In this document: piece after piece, positions 1-12,709 of the stretch | How the letters are laid out: each line of letters opens with the position of its first letter | How positions within the stretch are numbered: the stretch's first letter is position 1 | DNA from: Ephydatia muelleri | Taxonomy: Eukaryota; Porifera; Demospongiae; Spongillida; Spongillidae | Reading direction: 5' to 3' | Length of the DNA: 64,000 nt | Assembly (NCBI GenBank): GCA_013339895.1 | Contig: JABACO010000018.1 | Coordinates: 6,834,699-6,898,698 of the forward strand | The notes under the pieces: model-generated | Database searches by the model: none | Told to the model about the DNA's origin: nothing | What the model saw: only the letters and a program-made list of their open reading frames with translations | Translations under genes and position numbers: made by a program

Positions 1-132
1 CGGGGTCTAGAGATGTTAACGTCTAACATTTACGTTCATTTTCGTCGCGCTTGCGCATGCGCAGAACGTACCCTGTGCGCGATTGCCGTTCCCAGACCAA
101 CTCTTCCACGGGGGATTCAATTATTAACGGGT
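1..132 (+). repeat. Outer terminal inverted repeat, left
   Basis: Reverse complement of 12,346-12,477, apparently identical over 132 bases. It runs from a GGGGTCTAGAG-type end to a TTATTAACGGGT-type inner end and contains a GC-rich CGCGCTTGCGCATGCGCAG core. Identity this high against heavily decayed interior genes implies a recent duplication, gene conversion or recent mobility. Confidence 0.9.
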
Positions 133-690
133 ACACGAAATCGCACCAACCAAAATCACGTGAATCGCGGGGACAGCAATAAAATTTAATAACCTATACA
201 AACAGTCACGTGATGAACCTGCAAAGAGCAGATCCACCCACAGTACTCTGCCACTCCCAAACAACAGACAGCGCATCGCAGCGCTCTACCTTCAGAACAC
301 GTAGCATCTGAAACGAGCGCCATCATGAAAACAACGCGTGTTTTCCTGTGTCGCCGTTAGAGAAACTTTACCACTCCGATTTAAACCTGATAACCTCATA
401 CATTAGTCCATCGTGCGATCGTACCTCGTCGCATACATGCAGGGCGTGTCAAGCTGCGTTAATAACAAACCAGTGCGCTTCCATAAGAGAACACGTCCGA
501 TCAGATATTCCACGAGGAGGGCGATTCATTTCGGAACTACATGATGGTGGTGCCTCACGGTCAATTGGGGGTGAGTACTAACTCACACGTACACAAGAGA
601 CCACACTAACGCAAAGTACTACATGTACAGTGTTAGCGGGTATAGCTACGTACTGCTTTCAAGAGCATGTAACTGGGGTAATGCCTATTA

Positions 691-775
<85 letters not shown>

Positions 776-1617
776 TGTGTTGTGTGTAGTATGTTGATGT
801 ATCTACATGATCCTTTTGAAATCAACTACTACAGTAGTTATGGTATCATTTTCTAAGCTAATCATTCCTTCCAAATAACTCCAGGCAATAATTAAACTGT
901 CAACATTTAGTGGAGAGCGTTCAGTGTAATCTTTAGAAGACTTTAGTTCAGCAATTCAGTACTGTTTCTTGTGTCCTTACCTTCATGCATTCACATTCTT
1001 TATTCTATCTGTCTTACTCCAGACACTAAACTGTCAGCATTCTGTTCTATCTCTAACTCCAATCTTTAGAGTTTTATAAGTTCCAAACCCTTGTTTGTTC
1101 ATCACAAGTAAATGTAGGGTGACTTTTCACGGTATGCACATGTGTCCGTGTAGAGATGTTGTGTGTGCGTGTGTATCGTGTGTATGACTTCATGAGCAAA
1201 CAGTGCATGAGTGCTTCTATTAGAATATAATTGACGAATGCAGGTACTGTTTCTTGTAAGCGTTTCAGCCATGCCTTTACTTCTTCCTTCTAACCCGGGA
1301 CACTAAGATGTCAGCATTCAGTGAAGAGCATTAAGTCTTTGTGCACAAGTAGTTGCTAACATTTTGGCCTCATATTATGTGTAAAGTAGTTAGAGCTATT
1401 TGTGCTATGCAGAGATTGACTGTACATTTGCGCACATGTGTGAACATGTGTGTAAAGGATCGTGTGAGCTTCTTTCAAATTCAATAGTCCAGTGAGTGTC
1501 TTGTTGCCTTGCCTTCATTACCTGTATTGCTTCCCAATAACCACCAGATGTTCAGACACTGTGTGTGAGTTTGTAGTTTGTGTGTGTGTGTTTGTGTGTG
1601 TGTGTTATAGCTTGTGT

Positions 1618-1681
<64 letters not shown>

Positions 1682-2340
1682 GATTGTGTATGATTTATTT
1701 CAATTTAACAGTCCAGTGACTTTTTCTTGTTGCCTTGTTTTCATTGCCATCAGATCTCTTAATACTTCCCAATACTACCAGACACTAAATGTCAGCATTC
1801 CGTGACGAACAGAAGTCCAATCTTTGAAGGTGTTAGTACAAAAACTTTGTCATTTTGCTCGTTGGGTTTCAATATTGCCATATGACTTTCTATTCTTATA
1901 TCTGGGTGAGTAGGATTATGTATGTGTGTGTTGTAATGAGAAGTGTTTTGTGTGTTTGTGTTTATGTGTAGGGTTGTGTGTGTGTGTTTGTGTGTGTTAG
2001 CTTGTGTGTGATTATGTGTGTGTGTTAACTTTTGTGTGTGTGCGTGCGTGTTTGTGTTTGTGTGTGTGTGAGCTTGTGTGTGATTGTTGTGTGTGTGTGT
2101 GTGAGCGCTTGTGCGTTTGTGAGTGTGTGTGTTTGTGTGTGTGTGTGAGTGTGTGTGTGTATGTGTGTGTGTGATTTCTTTCTGTTTAACAGTCCAGTGA
2201 CTTTTTCTTGTTGTCCTGTCTTCATTGCCTTCAGATCTTTTGATACTTCCCAAACCAGCAGTCACTACCATGTCAGCATATAAAGATAAACACTCAGTGT
2301 TGAATACCAAATCTTTGAAAGTGGTAGTATGAAATCCTTG
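130..2340 (+). repeat. Inner inverted-repeat arm, left
   Basis: From GGGTACACGAAATCGCACC onward this arm is the reverse complement of the right arm ending at 9,578. Unique blocks (about 130-690, 780-1,570 and 1,690-1,820) pair with about 9,014-9,578, 8,100-8,890 and 5,570-5,710. The arm contains diverged sub-repeats of about 100-200 bp (near 1,230-1,330, 1,480-1,560, 1,690-1,805 and 2,170-2,290) that share 'cagtcca(g)tga', 'cttgttgcctt' and 'gtcagcattc', separated by TG arrays. Long, internally repetitive inverted arms are the hallmark of foldback/Galileo-like DNA transposons. Confidence 0.75.
692..773 (+). repeat. (TG)n microsatellite
   Basis: Nearly pure TG dinucleotides with one interruption near 722. 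It pairs by position with the (CA)n at 8,893-9,013 in the opposite arm, which is about 40 bp longer, so the two arms have diverged in repeat number. A second (TG)n array lies at 1,619-1,678. Confidence 0.95.
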
Positions 2341-2682
2341 TTAATCTTTTCCTTCACTGCGTTAGATTTTTTTTTGAGTTAACATGCATGCCGTACTTGT
2401 ATCCATTGAGTTACATGTTAATGGGTGATCTGCTTATGTAGATGTGTGTAATTTCATTCAGCACCCAACTATGTGGTTTGTAGGCATCAGACTTGTGCTG
2501 CTGTGGAATCAGTGACATGTACAGTGTGCAAATCCTTTTAGATGTGCATATACTATTGCATCACGTAGGCCTCTTCTTCTTTGTATTTAACACACCTTTC
2601 TTGTCTCTGTATGTTAGTGTACATTAGCATAGAATGCAGTTACGTATTAACCATATTGCATACATGTACATACATAAGGAAA

Positions 2683-3771
2683 TTATCCTATGTTAAGTTG
2701 TAGTCCATAATTGTCGATGAGTCTCTGGTACCTTGTAGTTACTGATGACGTAGCACGCTGAATCATTGCTGGGTCATTTCTTGTGCTATAACAACCTGCA
2801 GTTGGTCAACAGTCTTTGGGTTGTGTGTATAGACCTTTTCCTTGAGATAACCCCAGAGCCAAAAGTCCATTGGTGTCAGGTCAGGGCTGCGTGCTGGCCA
2901 TTCTAATGGACCCCCCTCGTCCAATCCACTTAGTGCCAAAAGTTTCGTTCAGCCAATCTCTCACTCCTCTTAGGTAGTGCGCTGGTGCCCCATCTTGCTG
3001 ATAGTGCATGTGAGGAACATCATCTTCAAATAAAACTTCGAAATTGGCCACACAACTTCTTTTAGCATGTAGAGATATTTCTCTCCTGTGACAGTTCCCC
3101 TGGTAAAGAAGTATGGTCCAATTAATTGGTCCTTGAAGAGACCGGCCCACACCATAATGCCCTTCTTCTGGTAGGGCTTGTCCATTGAGATATGGGGATT
3201 GGTCATGGCCCATGTGATGGCATTACGTCTATTGACATGCCCGTTTAAGTGAAATATTGCCTCATCTGTCCATAGTACCTGGTCAGGAAAACTAGGGTTT
3301 TGTCGTACTTTCTCAAACCAAAGCTCTGCCCACTCGATCCTAAGTGCAGGATCATCCTCCTTCAGCTCTTGCACTGTATCCATGCATCCCTAAGTCCTTC
3401 TGTTGGATGCTTGACCTTGTTACTCCAGGGTTTTGTGCCTGGAGTCGTCTAATTGAGGTAGTGGGGGTTGCTGCCATTGTATTTCCAATGGTGGCAATGT
3501 TTGCAGGAGTGCGTACAGTTTTCTTCCTCCCACAGTTTCCCTTCCATCTGTTTTCAACAGATCCATGTTCTAAAAACTTTGCAACGACTTTTAGTACTGT
3601 TGATGGTACTAGGGTCCTGTTAGTTGGATACAGCACCTTGAATTGCCTTACTGTTTCACTTGCATGACCGCCATTTTTAAGATGCAACTGCACAATTGAC
3701 ACCTTCTGAGCATTCGTAAGCCTTGCTGGACACATTTCAAGCTCGCAATTGTGACTTATTGAGCTTGTCAT
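2683..3771 (-). pseudogene. Tc1/mariner-superfamily transposase, frameshifted
   Basis: A DDE/D transposase (DDE_3 type, of the family with a DUF4817-like N-terminal helix-turn-helix) read on the minus strand. The N-terminal helix-turn-helix part begins at the ATG near 3,771 (CPARLTNAQKVSIVQLH). The catalytic part shows WTDEAIFHLNGHVNRRN with the first Asp, QQDGAPAHY with the second, and ARSPDLTPMDFWLWG with the third, about 34-36 residues later. The C-terminus ends in RYQRLIDNYGLQ before a TAA at 2,683-2,685. The three segments lie in different frames (breaks near 3,380 and near 2,920) and one TGA follows TQQ, so it cannot make a whole protein. It sits in the non-repetitive centre of the palindrome, so it may be the original transposase of the foldback element or a later insertion. 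Confidence 0.85.
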
Positions 3772-3779
3772 TTTATACT

Positions 3780-4173
3780 TTTATAGTTCTGCACATCTGC
3801 AATTCCATTGGTTGGTAATCCTTGCAACTCTATTGGCTAGAATATTAATTAGACGATTTTGACCAATGGAAATAGACTTTTGCAACGTGATCCTTTCATG
3901 CATAAATTCATGTTGTCTTATGTGCTAAACTGGACAGCCAACTCTATAATTCGTTGAATGACCCATACAGTGTAACTGCTCGAAACATTGCTAACAGTGG
4001 TTGGATTTGCCATAGGTTAGGTGCTTTGCTTTCAAAGGTATTCCCCTCCACACATTGGATTTCCCACAATGCAACGTTTTGTTTAGAAAAACCAACTTTC
4101 TATACTATAAGGTTGGCTTACAGTAGGCCTATGCATTACACTGATGTAATATGTGTGATGTGTCCGTGGTGTT

Positions 4174-4211
<38 letters not shown>

Positions 4212-4950
4212 TGACCATGTGTTTTGTTGTGTTAACCTCTGCATTGTGAGCATCTCTGTGTGTCTCTACTTCCTTTGTGACCATTGAGTAGTTGAAGGGG
4301 TTGAAGCAATATTGGATTAGGTATCAAAACTCTATCCACATGGACAATTAGATCAATTATTTATGGGGGGTACAAATATTCAAGCACCGCCTCTTCTATT
4401 GAGGTAGTGGTTTCAAACATAAGGTGCACCTGTTACATTGCTCTCCTTTTCAGCAGAAACTGCATTGAACAGCAGCATGATGGAATCCTCCTGTGTGCAA
4501 TCATACTACCAATTTCTCATGAAAGGTCTATGAAGATGCCAGTGGAGATGGGCCCTCTACCTGTGTGGCTTTGTATGCAACCCCCATCTTATTATGGTAT
4601 CTAAGCTGTGTGCTTTAAATTCATCTTATATCATACTCCATGCTCCCCAAATGACTTTGCCATCATTTTAAACTGCTCTTATCTGACTGAACTGAAATTG
4701 GTTAGTCTTGTACAGGGTTATGCATTTATCATTTCATTGTTCAGCATAACAAATAACATTGTCAACAAATCTTCGACACACGGCTAATTACAGTGTATAA
4801 AATACAAAGAGTCAAATATTCTCCTGCTCTCCTGTCAACAGTCATCAAGGTGATACAGTGAACACGTATCATGAGTCATCATGTCACTCTTCAATACAGC
4901 TAGGGGTGAGATAAAGGATGACAAACTGCATAAAAAGTAAAGATACCTGA
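3780..4950. other. Central spacer, no gene recognised
   Basis: Unique AT-rich sequence between the transposase remnant and the right arm. It holds a short (TG)n at about 4,177-4,208. The short open frames have no recognisable domain. I see no clear terminal repeat for a separate mariner insertion. Confidence 0.5.
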
Positions 4951-4999
4951 GCTGTGTAAATATGTTCTAATAGAAGCACACATGCAACACTACACACAA

Positions 5000-7900
5000 G
5001 TCATACATGCTCACACATGCACGCACATACATACACAAACACACACATACACACACAAACACACACAAATTCACATAGACACTCCTTACTACATGTACCA
5101 CACACACATACACAATCCTACTCACACGATCTACCCAGACCTAAGAGTAGATAGTCGTATGGCAATATTGAAACAAGCTAACACACACACACAAACACAC
5201 ACCTACAAACACAATCACATACAAGCTAACACACACATACACACTCACACACACAATCACACACAAGCTCACTCACACAATCACCACACAAGCTAACACA
5301 CACACACACGCACAATCACACAAGCTCACACACAAACACACACACAATCACACAAGCTAACACACACATTCACACACAAGCTAACACACAAACACACACA
5401 CACAATCACACACAAGCTTACACACACACACCAAACACACAAAAACACTTCTCATTACAACACACACGTACACAATCCTACTCACCCAGACATAAGAGTA
5501 GACAGTCATATGGCAAAATTGAAACCCAGCGAACGAAACGACAAAGGTTTTGTACTGACACCTTCAAAGATTGGACTTGTGTTCGTCACGGAATGCTGAC
5601 ATTTAGTGTCTGGTAGTTATTGGGAAGTATTAAGAGATCTGAAGGCAATGAAGGCAAGGCAACAAGAAAAAGTCACTGGACTGTTAAATTGAAATAAACC
5701 ATACACAATCCTACACACACACACACACACATGCACGCAGACATGAATGGAGACACACACACACACAGACATACACATACGCACACCAACAAACACACAT
5801 TCAAAAAGACACTTCTCACTACAACATACACATACACAATCCTACTCGCACATCTACCCAGACCTAAGAGTAGATAGTCATATAGCAATATTAAAACAAG
5901 CTAACACACACACACACAAACACACACACATGCACACACAATCACACACAAACACACACACACACTCACACACACTCACACACACACACACACACTCAAA
6001 CACACAATCCCACACAGGCTAAAACACACACTCAAACAAACACAATCACACACAAGCTCACACATACACAATATTCTACACAGACACACTCACAATCACA
6101 CACAAGCTAACACACACAAACACACACACACACAATCACACACAAGCACACACACAATCACCACAAGCATGCACACACTCACACAATCACACACAAGCTA
6201 ACACACACAAGCACACACACAATCACCACAAGCATGCACACACTCACACAATCACACACAAGCTAACACACACACGCACAATCACACACAAGCTAACACA
6301 CACAAACACCACTCACACACTCACATACACAATCACACACAAGCTAACACACACAAACACACACACACTCACACATACAATCACATACAAGCTCACACAC
6401 ACACATACACACACTCACACACGCACAATAGCTCACACACACACACAATCACACAAGCTACCACACACACTCACACAATCACACACAAGCTAACACACAC
6501 ACACTCACACACGCACAATCGCACACAAGCTCACACACACACAAACACACGCACACACACACAATCAACACACAAGCTAACACACACACACACGCACAAT
6601 CACACACAAGCTAACACACACACTCACACACACACGCACAATCACACACGAGCTCACACACACACACAATCACAAACATGCACACACACAATCACACACA
6701 AGCTAACACACACACACACACGCACAATCACACACTCACACACACACAAACACACACAATCACACACAAGCTAACACACACGTGTACACAATCACAAACA
6801 CGCACACCACTCACACACAATCACACACACGCTAACACACACGCAGGCACAATCACACAAAGCTAACACACAAACACACACGCACAATCGCACACAAGCT
6901 CACACACACAAACACACACGCACACACACACGCACACAATCACACACAAGCTAACACACACACACAAACACATACACACACACTCACACACACACGCACA
7001 ATCACACACAAGCTAACACCACACAACCTCACACACACAATCACATACAGCTAACACACACACACACTCACACACGCACAATTGCACACGCTAACACACA
7101 CACAAACACATACGCACACACACACACAAACACATACGCACACACACACGCACACAATCACACACAAGCTAACACACACACAAACACATACACACACACG
7201 CACAATCACACACACGCTAACACACACACAAACACATACACCACACACTCACACACACAAGCTAACACACACATGCACAATCACACACAAGCTAACACAC
7301 ACACGCACAATCACATACAAGCTAACACACACAAACACACACACACTCACACAATCACATACAAGCTAACACACACACACACACACGCACAATCGCACAC
7401 AAGCTCACACACACAAACACACGCACACACATGCACACAATCACACACAAGCTAACACACACACAAGCTAACACACACACACAAACACATACACACACAC
7501 TCACACACAAGCTAACACACACACGCACAATCACACACAAGCTAACACACACAACCTCACCCAAGCTAACACACACAACCTCACCACACAATCACATACA
7601 AGCTAACACACACACACACGCACTATCGCACACAAGCTCACACACACAAACACACACGCACACAATCACACACAAGCTAACACACACACAAACACATACA
7701 CACACACTCACACACACAATCACACACAAGCTAACACACACACTCACACACACAATCACATACAAGCTAACACACACCCTCACACACGTACAATCGCACA
7801 CAAACACACTCACACACACACACGCACACACACAGCACAATCGCACACAAGCTCACACACACATACACAAACACACAATCACACACCAAGCTAACACACA

Positions 7901-8040
7901 TTCACACACACAATCACCCACAAGCTAACACACACAAACACACACACACAATCACAAACACACATGCTAACACACACACACACATACACACACACATACT
8001 CACACAAGCTAACACGCATACACACAAACACACACATTCC
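5000..8040 (+). repeat. CA-rich minisatellite with 'caagctaacacac' units
   Basis: About 3 kb of degenerate CA repeat punctuated by a recurring unit of roughly 25-45 bp containing ACAATCACACACAAGCTAAC. It is not a simple dinucleotide run: the CAAGCTAACAC punctuation recurs dozens of times, so it is a higher-order minisatellite grown from CA repeats. The Thr-His or Cys-Val open frames through it are compositional artefacts. Confidence 0.9.
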
Positions 8041-8891
8041 AAAGACACTTCTCACTATAACACACACACATACAAACACACACACACAAACTACAAACTC
8101 ACACACAGTGTCTGAACGTCTGGTGGCTATTGGGAAGCAATACAGGTAATGAAGGCAAGGCAACAAGACACTCACTGGACTATTGAATTTGAAAGAAGCT
8201 CACACGATCCTTTACACACATGTTCACACATGTGCGCAAATGTACAGTCAATCTCTGCATAGCACAAATAGCTCTAACTACTTTACACATAATATGAGGC
8301 CAAAAAGTTAGCAACTACTTGTGCACAAAGACTTAATGCTCTTCACTGAATGCTGACATCTTAGTGTCCCGGGTTAGAAGGAAGAAGTAAAGGCATGGCT
8401 GAAACGCTTACAAGAAACAGTACCTGCATTCGTCAATTATATTCTAATAGAAGCACTCATGCACTGTTTGCTCATGAAGTCATACACACGATACACACGC
8501 ACACACAACATCTCTACACGGACACATGTGCATACCGTGAAAAGTCACCCTACATTTACTTGTGATGAACAAACAAGGGTTTGGAACTTATAAAACTCTA
8601 AAGATTGGAGTTAGAGATAGAACAGAATGCTGACAGTTTAGTGTCTGGAGTAAGACAGATAGAATAAAGAATGTGAATGCATGAAGGTAAGGACACAAGA
8701 AACAGTACTGAATTGCTGAACTAAAGTCTTCTAAAGATTACACTGAACGCTCTCCACTAAATGTTGACAGTTTAATTATTGCCTGGAGTTATTTGGAAGG
8801 AATGATTAGCTTAGAAAATGATACCATAACTACTGTAGTAGTTGATTTCAAAAGGATCATGTAGATACATCAACATACTACACACAACACA

Positions 8892-9015
<124 letters not shown>

Positions 9016-9619
9016 TAATAGGCATTACCCCCAGTTACATGCTCTTGAAAGCAGTACGTAGCTATACCCGCTAACACTGTACATGTAGTACTTTGCGTTA
9101 GTGTGGTCTCTTGTGTACGTGTGAGTTAGTACTCACCCCCAATTGACCGTGAGGCACCACCATCATGTAGTTCCGAAATGAATCGCCCTCCTCGTGGAAT
9201 ATCTGATCGGACGTGTTCTCTTATGGAAGCGCACTGGTTTGTTATTAACGCAGCTTGACACGCCCTGCATGTATGCGACGAGGTACGATCGCACGATGGA
9301 CTAATGTATGAGGTTATCAGGTTTAAATCGGAGTGGTAAAGTTTCTCTAACGGCGACACAGGAAAACACGCGTTGTTTTCATGATGGCGCTCGTTTCAGA
9401 TGCTACGTGTTCTGAAGGTAGAGCGCTGCGATGCGCTGTCTGTTGTTTGGGAGTGGCAGAGTACTGTGGGTGGATCTGCTCTTTGCAGGTTCATCACGTG
9501 ACTGTTTGTATAGGTTATTAAAATTTATTGCTGTCCCCGCGATTCACGTGATTTTGGTTGGTGCGATTTCGTGTACCCCACGGCGGTTTGCTCTCATTGA
9601 ACGCGTGGAAAGTAGGCCC

Positions 9620-9765
9620 TCCGCCCCGAAAAATTGAAATGGTTTACATGCCCCATAGCAACGAACATGACAACCGATGTCCTTTAGAACCAGCTATGTT
9701 ACTAAGTTCGTAAAACGCATTAACACCTAAAAGCCATACTAGAAGTGACAAACACCTCTGACCTT
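9620..9765 (-). repeat. Shared 3' flank of the RAG1-N-terminus elements
   Basis: CCGAAAAATTGAAATG followed by a block like 'gccc-tagcaacga-c-tgacaaccga'. It resembles 35,695-35,775. In both places the block lies downstream (minus strand) of a RAG1-like RING exon, so it is probably the 3' non-coding part of the same transposon family. The 5' sides also match (about 12,294-12,345 and 37,198-37,245, both with 'accgtaa..gtc.aatt' and 'ccagccgca.ac'). Confidence 0.5.
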
Positions 9766-10188
9766 TATTTTAAGCATAAATCACGTGGCCTGACGTTTGT
9801 TGTCTGTCAGCTCTGGCGCTTCGAAGCAATTGACTTTCAAGCGGTGATCGCCGACCTCGCGTGTTCAAACGACGATAACGACGCTCAGGAACCGAGATAG
9901 AACTGACCCAAACTATCACGGTAAGGTTAATAGAATGCTGTATCTGTTTTTGGTACAAGCTAACGGTGACGCATTTTCTGAAGTAGTTTTCAAGCCTTTA
10001 GAAAATCCGCCATTTTGGCGTCTTTTGGGGGTTGGAACTGTTGCAAGTGGATGTTTATTATTTTGACAGAATGTTATTAAACACTCCAAAGTGAGCTGCA
10101 TCACATAGCTAAATATTCTTTACTGTCTTAGCTGGAGGAGGGATGGCAGCTACCAGTTGTGGTTCAATGCTTAATAGATGTTCTTTAA

Positions 10189-11500
10189 CTATGCACAGCA
10201 GATTGGAGCAAATACCAAGCCATGTCTATTAAACTTGGCATGAATCAATTCAGCCCCCTGTTCTCCTAAAAGGCTGAAGCCAGCATGGTAGGTATTTGCC
10301 CACTGTACTGCATGATCCTCCAGGAGATGCATTTTAATGGAGACTGTTGCTTCAGGATATGGTAAAAGGCCAGAATAGCCTTGGAATCCACCTTCACTGG
10401 CTGGTATAAACCCTTCATGCCAGGTAAGCCTGCCAGCATCGCAACCATGCTTTTAAAAGTAAGAGCATTTGTATTTCACTCTTACCTTTCTTTTTCATTT
10501 AAGAAGTGGACAACCTTATCTACCAGATGGGGAACGTAAAGTAAAGGAGCTCCTTTGATTTCATCTCTTTCCTTTGAGGTTATCACCCACAATGTGGCTG
10601 GAGATGCGACACATCCTTTCCTCACCAGCCAGATGAATTCAAGCCACCTGAGTGAGTTACCTTTGCTGCATACATTTATGATATCATAACGTCTTAGAAG
10701 TCTCAATTTATTCCAAGGTATAGCAAGACCAGCCTTTATTGCCAATACCTGAGCTGGACCAATCTCAATGGATGATGCGATGCTTGCAGTAGCTAGCCAA
10801 CAAACATTGTCACTCTTCATCACTGAAGGTGAGAACTTCTGTTTGGATGAGGACAGATGCTTCTCCACTGACAATACTTCGTATTCTATGCATTTTAGAG
10901 CAGCTGGTCCTTGAGCAGGCGGCTGTGGTTTGTTGCTTGGCTTTGGTGACTTGTGAATGTCATTGGCTATGGTGAGGGTAGATATTATGTAACCTCAGTA
11001 CCAGTCAAAACACTTCCTTCCTGTAGCAAGCTACAACAATTTTGTCGGAACTGGTAGAGATGGCTCTATTCAGCAGCTCAGCAGCTTGCCTCTCCTCCTC
11101 AGGGTACACACTCATGCCCCTCATAATCACCATTTCTAATGTCCCTGTTGCAACCAGCACAATGTCTTCTAACATCTGATAGCAGCAGAGGAGTATTGCA
11201 TTTGATGCTGGTCTGACATGTGACGGATCATCGTCTGAGCAACAGGGACAACTCACAGCGCCAGATGCTGCTATGTACTCTGTGAGGCACTTGGTGCATA
11301 CCAGTGAACTGCACACATCAATTCTAGTGACTGTGAAAAAACGTTGGAACACAGGCACACTTCAACTTCTCTAAGATCAACAGGTTGTTCACGCTGGCCA
11401 AAGGTGGACTAGGCTCATGCAATAAGCTGGTGGAGAGACAATCTTCTGAAGAGGAGCTATTAGTGCATTAGGTGCCTGGCGAACGCTTTCTACTTTTGGC
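10189..11500 (-). pseudogene. Transposase with RAG1-like N-terminus (N-RAG-TP type), decayed
   Basis: Minus-strand pieces in several frames. About 11,060-11,370 encodes a RING-like zinc finger (CSSLVCTKCLTEYI, then CPCC), the same module as the clearer copy at 36.1-36.8 kb. About 10,482-10,874 reads ALAIKAGLAIPWNKLRLLRRYD and then VPHLVDKVVHFLNEKER. The last piece (10,189 to about 10,335) reads MHLLEDHAVQWANTYHAGFSLLGEQGAELIHAKFN, which matches the end of the transposase family described as molluscan N-RAG-TP elements (HxLExH...GEQGxExxHxxFN pattern). The Asp-rich catalytic middle expected between the 10,482 and 10,335 pieces is missing, so this copy is inactive. Assignment of the C-terminal pieces rests on remembered family patterns, not on a search. 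Confidence 0.65.
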
Positions 11501-12345
11501 CTTTTCATGTGTCCACCACCCACATGCACGAGTGCTCACACCATGATATCATACTATTGTATTGTTCACAAGTACATTGTTGTACCTTGCATTGATGAAA
11601 TGTATGTTTGTGCCACTGATATACACTGACTGTACACTTGTGATGCACCCCCTTCATTATGGCACATATTGTTTTCTCCATCAAATGCTTACAGAGCAAG
11701 CAGCAGGATGTGTGTTGACATCACCCCCCAGAAGTGTTATGTCAAAAAGCTATTTTCAGATCAGTTGTGAATGCATTGCATTCATACCTGATCTTTTGCT
11801 TTGCTTTGGATTTCCACAGCCTCTGTCCACACACTCTACAACACCGGGTACTTGCTCTATATGGTAATTATCATGTACCAGGTATATATACATGTACGAA
11901 TGAAACCACAACTTGTATCGATTATTCATGAAATACGCTCCGCTGGTTCGTGGTGAAAGAAAACGCGTCACCACTTCAGGTTCGTATATACATATTGCCA
12001 CATGCCTCCCGATCACTACCGTAGTATGCTTACCTTCCAATTTTGTTCCTGAAGTTAACTTCGTCTTACTTTGTAATGGCCCCTTCAAAATACGTGCCGC
12101 GTGACCTTACAAAACGGCCTGCGCGTATTGATTATGTGTCATGTAGACTATGCGTATAGAGTGGGCATGCTAGAAACTTAAGTACAGTGCGTGAATTTGA
12201 TTTCATACTTTGATTTGCAGTTTCTGGTGAGTCATGGTAAGTTTTGAAACATTGGGTGGCTATAATGAGGCGTCACTTCAGAATTATAGAGTGATACCGT
12301 AAATTGTCTAATTGTACACCCAGTTTCCAGCCGCATACAACCGTG

Positions 12346-12477
12346 ACCCGTTAATAATTGAATCCCCCGTGGAAGAGTTGGTCTGGGAACGGCAATCGCG
12401 CACAGGGTACGTTCTGCGCATGCGCAAGCGCGACGAAAATGAACGTAAATGTTAGACGTTAACATCTCTAGACCCCG
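12346..12477 (-). repeat. Outer terminal inverted repeat, right
   Basis: Partner of 1-132. Just outside it the sequence reads CCCCGCAGCGGGG, a short palindrome, so the repeat may extend a few bases further on the unseen left side. Confidence 0.9.
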
Positions 12478-12709
12478 CAGCGGGGAAAAAAAATTTCCGA
12501 ATTCCTATCAGTTCAAGTTTCCGAAAAATTAACTTGTTGTCCATATTAATGTTAATTAATTTTCATTAATTAACCTGTGATTTAATTGCACGATAATTTC
12601 TTCCTGAAAGTGATTAGTATTATATGAAAAGTACATAATTTTTTATAGCTTCCATAAAATAATAACGATTTTTCCCTGATTGTGGGACACCCTGTATACT
12701 TATTGTAAC

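Noticed and set aside
2640..3920. Separate terminal repeats for the Tc1/mariner copy inside the palindrome
   Set aside because: A weak match near 2,670 and 3,915 (cataag-like) is too short and imperfect to call ends.
5000..8040. CRISPR-like spacing of the CAAGCTAAC unit
   Set aside because: Spacers are themselves CA repeats of variable length and the DNA is animal; it is a minisatellite.
12471..12486. CCCCGCAGCGGGG as a transcription terminator hairpin
   Set aside because: It sits at the outer edge of the inverted repeat in eukaryotic DNA; a rho-independent terminator makes no sense here.
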